From the NCBI GenBank assembly GCA_016213825.1, contig JACQZP010000005.1, positions 1 to 64,000 on the forward strand: a stretch of DNA of 64,000 nucleotides. Reading direction: 5' to 3'. The position numbers were made by a program, and so were the translations under genes. The stretch is from Acetobacterium woodii (GTDB taxonomy: Bacteria; Bacillota; Clostridia; Eubacteriales; Eubacteriaceae). Below are positions 58,296-64,000 of this stretch, one piece after another; position 1 is the first letter of the stretch, and each line of letters starts with the position of its first letter. A model generated the notes under the pieces. It searched no databases. It was not told where the DNA came from and was given only the letters and a program-made list of their open reading frames with translations.

Positions 58296-59004
58296 GAACC
58301 TGAAAAAGAATTTTGGTGACTTAGAAGTCCTGAAGGATATTAACCTGGAAGTTAAAGAACAGGAAGTCATCTGCATCATCGGTGCTTCCGGTTCCGGTAA
58401 GAGTACCTTACTGCGCTGCATCAATGCCCTTGAAGACGCCAGTAGCGGTACCATCGAGGTTGACGGCAATGACATTACCAGAGCGGACGGCAATATTAAT
58501 AAATATCGTCAGGATATTGGCATGGTCTTTCAGCAATTCAATCTGTTCCCGCACATGACGGTTTTGAAAAATATTTCCTTTGCGCCAGTAGCACTTAAGC
58601 TTAAAACGAAAGCAGAAGCCGAAGAAGCGGCGCTAAAACTTTTGCGACGCGTTGATCTTGAGGAAAAAGCTAATGTTTATCCGGAACAGTTATCAGGTGG
58701 TCAGCAGCAGCGGGTCGCCATCGCCCGGGCTTTAGCAATGAATCCAGACGTGATGCTTTTTGATGAACCGACCTCGGCGCTCGACCCTGAAATGGTCGGT
58801 GAAGTTTTAAGCGTTATGAAACAGCTTGCCAAAGACGGAATGACCATGATCGTGGTTACCCACGAAATGGGCTTTGCCAGAGAAGTGGCTGACCGGGTCA
58901 TCTTCATTGATGAAGGATTTATTGTCGAAGAAGGACCACCAAGTGAGGTCTTTGGTAATCCCAAAAATCAACGAACCATTAATTTTCTGAATATGGTTTT
59001 ATAA
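58276..59004 (+). CDS. Polar amino-acid ABC transporter ATPase
   Basis: The 242-residue protein has Walker [11 protein letters not shown]-loop [11 protein letters not shown], signature [15 protein letters not shown] and Walker [14 protein letters not shown], the GlnQ/HisP pattern. The start at 58276 is used, as the AAGGAAAA site lies ahead of it and the longer reading lies within the permease. A terminator follows. Confidence 0.94.
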   Translation: MGKVKIKNLKKNFGDLEVLKDINLEVKEQEVICIIGASGSGKSTLLRCINALEDASSGTIEVDGNDITRADGNINKYRQDIGMVFQQFNLFPHMTVLKNISFAPVALKLKTKAEAEEAALKLLRRVDLEEKANVYPEQLSGGQQQRVAIARALAMNPDVMLFDEPTSALDPEMVGEVLSVMKQLAKDGMTMIVVTHEMGFAREVADRVIFIDEGFIVEEGPPSEVFGNPKNQRTINFLNMVL

Positions 59005-59058
59005 ACCTCATTTCGTAAGCACGATATTAACCTTATCGGGCACAAATTTAATAATCGG

Positions 59059-59087
59059 ACCACCTCTAGTTATGAGGTGGTTTTTTT
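59059..59087 (+). terminator. Terminator of the amino-acid ABC operon
   Basis: ACCACCTC (59059-59066), seven-base loop, GAGGTGGT (59074-59081) and a run of seven T. Confidence 0.85.
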
Positions 59088-59116
59088 ATCTGATGGTAAA
59101 GTTCCCTAATAATGGG

Positions 59117-59122
59117 TATAAT
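59117..59122 (+). promoter_or_regulatory. Promoter candidate of the membrane protein gene
   Basis: A perfect TATAAT with TG two bases further upstream; -35 match weak. Confidence 0.4.
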
Positions 59123-59152
59123 GGAAAAGAACAATAGAGAGGGGAAATAATA

Positions 59153-60322
59153 ATGATAATGATTAAACAGAGGTTGATCGACGCTTTTTTATGGATTAAA
59201 GCAAAGGTAATGGAAAATAAACAGCGCACCGGAGCCATGCTTTGTGCGATTCTTGCTCTTTTCGGCTTTTTTATGCCATTTATGAGTGCAAAAGCGGATA
59301 TTTCGGTTACCGGGATCATGAATAATACAGTGGCGGTGGTCAGTCCGGATTATGATATGATTAATTTCAGCCTGGGTGATTTTGTTTTACAGAAGCCCAT
59401 TGATGATTTTGAGGTATATGGGGTACCATTGGGAAACATAAAAATTCTTGATCAGTCAGTATTGGATATTCTCCGGAATCCATTGCCGGATAAAGGCTAT
59501 GTCAGTAGTGTGAATGAAGTTTTATCAAGTCCGGCTCTGGATTATCTGGTCGATCCCAAGGTTCAGGAGATTATTGCCACCCGGCTTAACAATGGTGAAA
59601 GCATCAATGCAATTCTCAGAGACATCTGGAATGTCGTTCAAAGTGCCAGAGATATTGCCGGTAAGGTTAATGATGTTACCATTCAAGCCAGACAATCCAT
59701 GGATCAGGTCAATGCTACAATGGTGACCATTGATGGCTATAAAGCCACGGCTAATGGTGCTGTCCTGATATTATTCCTAGTTGTGATCGGATTAGTTGTC
59801 CTAATTTTATATAAACGAGCCAGTATCAAACTTTCCATTTTCATATCTGGTTTGTTATCAGCTTTATTTATCGCAGTCGGCATTGGCACCGCTGTTGCCA
59901 ATAACAAAATCAATGAGCAGCTCGCCAGCATAGCGAGTCAGGTTAATAATGGCATTGTCGATACACTGCGAGCCATATTAACTGGAACCTTTGGTGAAAT
60001 TGGGACATTTATAGCAAATTATATCAGTGGCCAGGCCAATTTTCTGTTGATGATCTTTACAATCCAATTAAGAGCAGGATACTGGATTATTTTACTTGGC
60101 TTAATTGGCTGTCTAATCTTTTTAATTTTCACCGCCCGAAAGGAAAAAAGCAGGATCCCTGCCTCGGACGAAATCGTCCTGCTCGAAACAAGTGAAGAAG
60201 TTGAGCCAGAAGTTTTAATCGAAGTGGTTGAAGATGACGAAAATATCCAATTAAAAGATGATGAGCTGATCGAGCTTAAAGCTTCTGAAAAAGAATCAGA
60301 GGATGACGAAAAACGATTATAG
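59153..60322 (+). CDS. Membrane protein of unknown function
   Basis: The 389-residue protein has one N-terminal hydrophobic segment (about 25-43), an extracytoplasmic region of about 150 residues with Asn/Asp-rich helical character, three more hydrophobic segments (about 200-220, 225-247 and 300-327), and a strongly acidic cytoplasmic tail (about 335-389, many Glu and Asp). AGGGG stands ahead of the ATG. It has its own promoter and ends at a bidirectional terminator. I do not recognise a family. Confidence 0.6.
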   Translation: MIMIKQRLIDAFLWIKAKVMENKQRTGAMLCAILALFGFFMPFMSAKADISVTGIMNNTVAVVSPDYDMINFSLGDFVLQKPIDDFEVYGVPLGNIKILDQSVLDILRNPLPDKGYVSSVNEVLSSPALDYLVDPKVQEIIATRLNNGESINAILRDIWNVVQSARDIAGKVNDVTIQARQSMDQVNATMVTIDGYKATANGAVLILFLVVIGLVVLILYKRASIKLSIFISGLLSALFIAVGIGTAVANNKINEQLASIASQVNNGIVDTLRAILTGTFGEIGTFIANYISGQANFLLMIFTIQLRAGYWIILLGLIGCLIFLIFTARKEKSRIPASDEIVLLETSEEVEPEVLIEVVEDDENIQLKDDELIELKASEKESEDDEKRL

Positions 60323-60331
60323 AAACCATCA

Positions 60332-60374
60332 AAAAAAGAGAGCGTCATTTAATAGTTGACGTTCTCTTTTTTAT
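60332..60374. terminator. Bidirectional terminator
   Basis: A 16-base stem with one wobble (60332-60347 and 60357-60372) with A-run and T-run flanks between convergent genes. Confidence 0.85.
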
Positions 60375-60382
60375 TGAATTTT

Positions 60383-61621
60383 TTAATCGACTAATTGAGA
60401 GATTTTAATGCTTTTGGTATGTTCAATGGGTTCCCAGATATCAATGGGTTTAACGAAACAAAGAATATTGATAGGAATCCAGGAAACTAGGTAGAACCAA
60501 AAAGAAAAAATCGAAATATTATTGACCTGGCGAATTTTCTTGCCTTCCAGCCATAAAACCATAGCGGTAAACACGACACTGAACACGACACCACCAATCG
60601 AAAAGAGGATCGCAAAGGTCAAAGCATTGGACCAGACACTGGTTGTCAGAAACAGCATTCCCAGAATAATAAATGAACAAATGGTATAAATACAGGTCAG
60701 TACTTGCATAAAGGGAGAAACCAGAAACATTAGCATATCCATGGCACAACGGTTTTTGTTGTTGATCATACAGTCAATCAATTGCTGAGAATAGCGGTTA
60801 AAACACTGAATTGTACCGGTGGACCAACGTTTGCGCTGCGACCAGGATTGATCAAAGGTGATTGGATGTTCATCAAAAGTAATGGCTTCAGGAACCCAGG
60901 CGACTCGGTAACCTTTAATGATACATTGCGTTGTAAATTCAATATCTTCGGTAAGACTGAAGGTCTTAAAACCTTCTTTTCTGATCACATCGGCATGCAT
61001 CATAAATCCGGTTCCGTTTAAGGTGGCGGACCAACCCAGTTTATGACGCGCCAGGTTCATGAAACGATTTAATGTCCAGTAAAACACTGATTGACAGCCG
61101 GATATCCAGGAATCATCCGGGTTTTTACTGTCACGGTAACCCTGGGCAATTTTTTCGCCGGATTCAATGACATTATTCATGGATGCGATAAAGTGTTTAT
61201 CAGCTAAATTATCGGCATCAAAAATACAAAATGCATCATAAATATCATTTTCGCTGAAAGTATAATCAAAAAATTGGGAAAGGGCAGCTCCCTTTGATTT
61301 GACTTCGCCGGTACAGGTCATAATCTTAGCACCATGTTCGAGAGCGACTTCTTTGGTGTTATCCGTGCAATTGTTGGGAATAACATAAACGTCCATCAAT
61401 TCTTGTGGATAATCCTGCTGGTGAAGGCTTTCGATAAGATTACCAATAACAGCAGCCTCATTTCGGGCGGCAATCACCACGGCAATGCGATTTTTGGGAG
61501 GGGAAATTGTATATTTATTGTGTTTGGTATATCCAAATAGTCCGATACCTAAGTAATAGATACCATAAATAAAAAACGGGATGCCTAGAATAAATAACAG
61601 TGTAAAAATTTGTGAAACCAT
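60383..61621 (-). CDS. Processive-type GT2 glycosyltransferase
   Basis: The 412-residue protein has an N-terminal hydrophobic segment, a GT2 domain with AVVIAARNEAAVI, FDADNLAD, TEDIEF and the QRKRW motif (QxxRW) of processive enzymes such as cellulose and hyaluronan synthases, then three to four C-terminal hydrophobic segments. It may make a beta-linked homopolymer such as a glucan or poly-N-acetylglucosamine, or a glycolipid. AAGGAG lies 13 bases ahead of the ATG. It stands alone, with no PilZ domain and no partner gene beside it. Confidence 0.82.
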   Translation of the reverse strand: MVSQIFTLLFILGIPFFIYGIYYLGIGLFGYTKHNKYTISPPKNRIAVVIAARNEAAVIGNLIESLHQQDYPQELMDVYVIPNNCTDNTKEVALEHGAKIMTCTGEVKSKGAALSQFFDYTFSENDIYDAFCIFDADNLADKHFIASMNNVIESGEKIAQGYRDSKNPDDSWISGCQSVFYWTLNRFMNLARHKLGWSATLNGTGFMMHADVIRKEGFKTFSLTEDIEFTTQCIIKGYRVAWVPEAITFDEHPITFDQSWSQRKRWSTGTIQCFNRYSQQLIDCMINNKNRCAMDMLMFLVSPFMQVLTCIYTICSFIILGMLFLTTSVWSNALTFAILFSIGGVVFSVVFTAMVLWLEGKKIRQVNNISIFSFWFYLVSWIPINILCFVKPIDIWEPIEHTKSIKISQLVD

Positions 61622-61909
61622 CTTTATTTAACTTCTCCTTTATAATTACCTAAATTATATGATCCAAATAGTTGTGAAAATCTGTAAATTCAGTACTTGC
61701 CAGTTCAAACAACTACCGGGTTTAGAAAAAATGTCGCTTTTTCGTGGCACAACCACCAGGAAACGCTATTTCTGGTGGTTGTGTTAGTTCATTTAAGTTG
61801 TTTCATTTTATCATGGAAATAACTATTTAACAAGGATATGAGGCACTTCCTGAAAACGAAACCATAAGAATTTTAAGGATTTTCAAAGGTTTTGGTTAAT
61901 TGTGTGAAA
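61622..61909. other. Intergenic region with orphan hairpin
   Basis: CACAACCACCAG (61748-61759) and CTGGTGGTTGTG (61772-61783) form a 12-bp perfect stem. There is no immediate T-run on either strand; on the minus strand a T-run follows about 10 bases beyond the stem. It may end the small membrane protein transcript. Nothing else is seen. Confidence 0.45.
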
Positions 61910-62122
61910 TTAATCGGTAGGTTTTTCATTTTCAAGGAGTTTTGTTCTGGGCATTGCATCTGTTTGAATATTTGTAATATACCATAAGATCATGAGCAAC
62001 CCAACAGGCCAAATCAAGAGACACCATAAAATAACCCACCATACGGATTGATAAAAAGGTTTTTTGGTTGCTTCATTAGCGGCTGCTTGTTCTTCCATTG
62101 CATTTAATTTATTATCTGACAT
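61910..62122 (-). CDS. Small membrane protein of unknown function
   Basis: The 70-residue protein has a polar N terminus, one or two hydrophobic segments (about residues 25-50: WWVILWCLLIWPVGLLMILW) and a polar tail. The WP-G-hydrophobic pattern resembles small membrane proteins that are common in Firmicutes but of unknown role. The start at 62122 is eight bases from GGAGG; an ATG six bases earlier is too close. Confidence 0.6.
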   Translation of the reverse strand: MSDNKLNAMEEQAAANEATKKPFYQSVWWVILWCLLIWPVGLLMILWYITNIQTDAMPRTKLLENEKPTD

Positions 62123-62224
62123 TTTCATTTCCTCCTATTTATTGCTTTTCTTGAATAATAGATACCCATAAAACCGTGATAATTAACAAAATTATGGAAA
62201 CTTAAAAAACTTAAAGGTTCATTT

Positions 62225-62254
62225 TTGATTCATATTGAATGTTTAGAATAATAT
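62225..62254 (+). promoter_or_regulatory. Promoter of the efflux operon
   Basis: TTGATT (62225-62230), an 18-base spacer and TAATAT (62249-62254), about 30 bases before the start. Confidence 0.4.
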
Positions 62255-62283
62255 AAAACAAATTCAATTGTTGGAGGATCGAC

Positions 62284-63159
62284 GTGAAAAAAGGAAATAC
62301 AAAAAAGCTAATTATTGGCAGTGTTGTTGGGGTGTTAATTATTGCCGGAGGGATTCTGGGATATCAGGTTTTGACAAATACTGCTGCAGGACAGTATACC
62401 GAGACTAAGGTTACCGTGGGCAGTGTTATCAATGACAATCGTTTTTCAGGGGTTATCGAAAGCCAGTCCCGGGAAGATATCACGGCAACAAGTTCTCAAA
62501 AAATAAATGAGTTCTATGTCAGTGAGGGCGAGCAGGTTGAAAAAGATACTGATCTTTATGAAACGTCAACGGGAGAAGTGATCAGTGCTACAAAAAACGG
62601 AGAGGTATCAAAAATTTATTTTAAAGAAGATGATACGGTGCCAGCCGGTGGAAAAGTTATGGATATCGTGGATTTCACAAACTTGCAGGTTAGTATCAAA
62701 GTAGATGAATACCAATTGTCCAGCATCGCCGTGGGTTCACCGGTAACGATTAATATTGACAGCATTGGACGCAGCGTTCAGGGAACTGTCAGTGAAATCA
62801 GCCGGGAAGCCAAAAACGAAAATGGTGTCGCCTATTTTACCGCAATCGTTGATTTTCAGGGCGATTCACAAATTCGCATCGGCATGAATGCTGAAGTTGT
62901 AATAGTAAAAGAAAGTGTCCAAAACGCAGTGACAGTTCCGGTAGATGCGATTCAATTTGGGGCAAACAATGAGCCCTATGTTTTAATCAAAGGCGAAGCT
63001 GACAAAACAGAGAATCGCCCAGTGACTACTGGTATCACCGATGGTGTCAACATTCAAATTACCGCAGGACTCACTGAGAATGAAACGGTTTTAATCCCCG
63101 TGATCACAACCACCGCGACATCGAGCTTCCAAAGACCGCAAACAGGTGGTGGTAACTAA
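62284..63159 (+). CDS. Efflux adaptor protein (MacA/HlyD-like)
   Basis: The 291-residue protein has an N-terminal membrane anchor (about 7-27), a split biotinyl-lipoyl-like domain without a long helical hairpin (about 50-130), and beta-barrel and membrane-proximal domains (about 130-275). In Gram-positives such short adaptors work with MacB-type ABC transporters in peptide or antibiotic efflux. It starts at GTG after GGAGG. Its stop overlaps the next gene start by one base. Confidence 0.85.
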   Translation: MKKGNTKKLIIGSVVGVLIIAGGILGYQVLTNTAAGQYTETKVTVGSVINDNRFSGVIESQSREDITATSSQKINEFYVSEGEQVEKDTDLYETSTGEVISATKNGEVSKIYFKEDDTVPAGGKVMDIVDFTNLQVSIKVDEYQLSSIAVGSPVTINIDSIGRSVQGTVSEISREAKNENGVAYFTAIVDFQGDSQIRIGMNAEVVIVKESVQNAVTVPVDAIQFGANNEPYVLIKGEADKTENRPVTTGITDGVNIQITAGLTENETVLIPVITTTATSSFQRPQTGGGN

Positions 63160-63848
63160 TGTCTGAAAAAATTTTAGAAATGAAGAATCTGGTCAAAACT
63201 TATATCATGGGAGATGAAGAGCAGGTGGTTCTAAAAGGGATTGATCTCCAGATCAATCGGGGCGATTTTCTTTCGGTACTGGGCCCATCGGGTTCGGGAA
63301 AATCCACCTTGATGAACATTATCGGCTGTCTGGATGTGCCCACCAGTGGAACCTACTATTTGTCGGGAGAGTTGATTCGTGATCTGCCGGAGGCCGCGCT
63401 TTCCCATATTCGCAACCGGGAAATCGGCTTTATTTTTCAGCAGTTTCAATTGCTGCCCAGACTATCAGCCCAGAAAAATGTGGAACTGCCGCTTATTTAT
63501 GCCGGAGTGCCGGAGAAAGAACGGCAGCAGCGCAGTGCCCATATTTTAGAGCGGGTGGGGCTGGCAAACAAAATGAAGAACCGACCTAATCAGTTATCTG
63601 GGGGCCAGCAGCAACGGGTTGCCATTGCCAGAGCCCTGGTCACCGAGCCGACCATTCTGCTGGCTGATGAACCGACTGGAGCCCTAGATCAGCAGACCGG
63701 TCATCAGATTATGGGACTTTTTAAAGAGCTTTATCAAGAAGGCAAAACGATTGTGATGATCACCCATGATGCCGATGTGGCAAAAAATGGCAGTCGGATT
63801 GTCCGGATTGTCGATGGGAATCTCAGTGAGGGGGTATACAATGCTTAA
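63159..63848 (+). CDS. MacB-type ABC transporter ATPase
   Basis: The 229-residue protein has Walker [10 protein letters not shown], signature [15 protein letters not shown], Walker [13 protein letters not shown] and the [14 protein letters not shown] segment, matching the LolD/MacB group. It overlaps the adaptor by one base and the permease by eight bases, so the three genes form one unit. Confidence 0.93.
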   Translation: MSEKILEMKNLVKTYIMGDEEQVVLKGIDLQINRGDFLSVLGPSGSGKSTLMNIIGCLDVPTSGTYYLSGELIRDLPEAALSHIRNREIGFIFQQFQLLPRLSAQKNVELPLIYAGVPEKERQQRSAHILERVGLANKMKNRPNQLSGGQQQRVAIARALVTEPTILLADEPTGALDQQTGHQIMGLFKELYQEGKTIVMITHDADVAKNGSRIVRIVDGNLSEGVYNA

Positions 63849-64000
63849 AGAAAGTATTAAAATGGCACTAGAAAATATCATCAGCAATAAAATGCGGTCC
63901 TTTCTCACGATGTTGGGCATTATTATTGGGGTCGGATCGGTTATTGCGTTGATTACCATTGTTTCCGGTGCTACCAGTACCGTCACCGATCAGGTTGCTT
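63841..64000 (+). CDS. MacB/FtsX-type ABC transporter permease, partial
   Basis: Only the first 53 codons are in the window. They read [19 protein letters not shown], then a hydrophobic segment FLTMLGIIIGVGSVIALITI, the N-terminal pattern of MacB-type permeases. The gene runs off the 3' end. Confidence 0.88.
   Translation, partial: MLKESIKMALENIISNKMRSFLTMLGIIIGVGSVIALITIVSGATSTVTDQVA

Overview
The window looks like chromosome of an anaerobic, Gram-positive acetogen close to Acetobacterium (Eubacteriales). The main evidence is the ATP synthase operon, atpZ-atpI-atpB-three atpE copies-atpF-atpH-atpA-atpG-atpD-atpC. Its c subunits carry a sodium-type ion-binding signature, as in the Na+-ATP synthase of A. 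woodii. Strong Shine-Dalgarno sites, occasional TTG/GTG starts, type IV pilus genes and LytR-CpsA-Psr (LCP) enzymes fit this. The genus call is an inference from gene content.

Layout. 0.3-7.2 kb: type IV pilus assembly and minor-pilin operon (PilC, a PilM-PilN fusion, PilO, a large repeat-bearing PilX-like protein, two prepilins), followed by a decayed prepilin gene. 8-11.7 kb: orphan ArsD-like protein, nicotinate phosphoribosyltransferase, Sua5/TsaC, RpiB. 11.9-19.7 kb: ATP synthase operon ending in a strong terminator. 19.8-23.9 kb: UDP-sugar supply (nucleotide-sugar dehydrogenase, GalU, phosphoglucomutase), converging on an LCP gene with a serine-rich repetitive tail. 25.8-29.3 kb: dTDP-rhamnose genes rfbD-A-C-B. 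29.4-33.6 kb: Wzm/Wzt polysaccharide ABC exporter and a double GT2 glycosyltransferase. 33.7-39.0 kb: two large secreted peptidoglycan hydrolases sharing GBS Bsp-like repeats. 39.1-52.6 kb: glycosyltransferases, a polyprenyl-phosphate sugar-1-phosphate transferase, and a run of large multi-membrane proteins with a DPM1/GtrB-type GT2 and a paired SMR-like transporter; the last gene is frameshifted. 52.7-64 kb: second LCP protein, a coiled-coil/membrane pair, a polar amino-acid ABC transporter, a membrane protein of unknown function, a processive-type GT2, a small membrane protein, and a MacA/MacB-type ABC efflux system cut by the window end.

How the parts fit together. From 19.9 to 54 kb the window reads as one cell-surface glycan island: precursors (UDP-glucose, possibly an oxidised sugar, dTDP-rhamnose), a lipid-linked initiating transferase, chain-building GT2 enzymes, ABC export with a substrate-recognising Wzt tail, LCP enzymes that attach polymers to the wall, and hydrolases that remodel it. 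The stretch 42.5-52.6 kb looks like an extracytoplasmic decoration module, in which a GtrB-like enzyme charges polyprenyl phosphate, SMR-like proteins flip it, and GT-C-like membrane proteins transfer the sugar outside. This is the best candidate for an undescribed system. Other notable points are a mosaic atpE triplication, a dehydrogenase lacking its catalytic cysteine, a perfect inverted repeat around the amidase promoter, and tandem palindromes in the leader of the second LCP gene.
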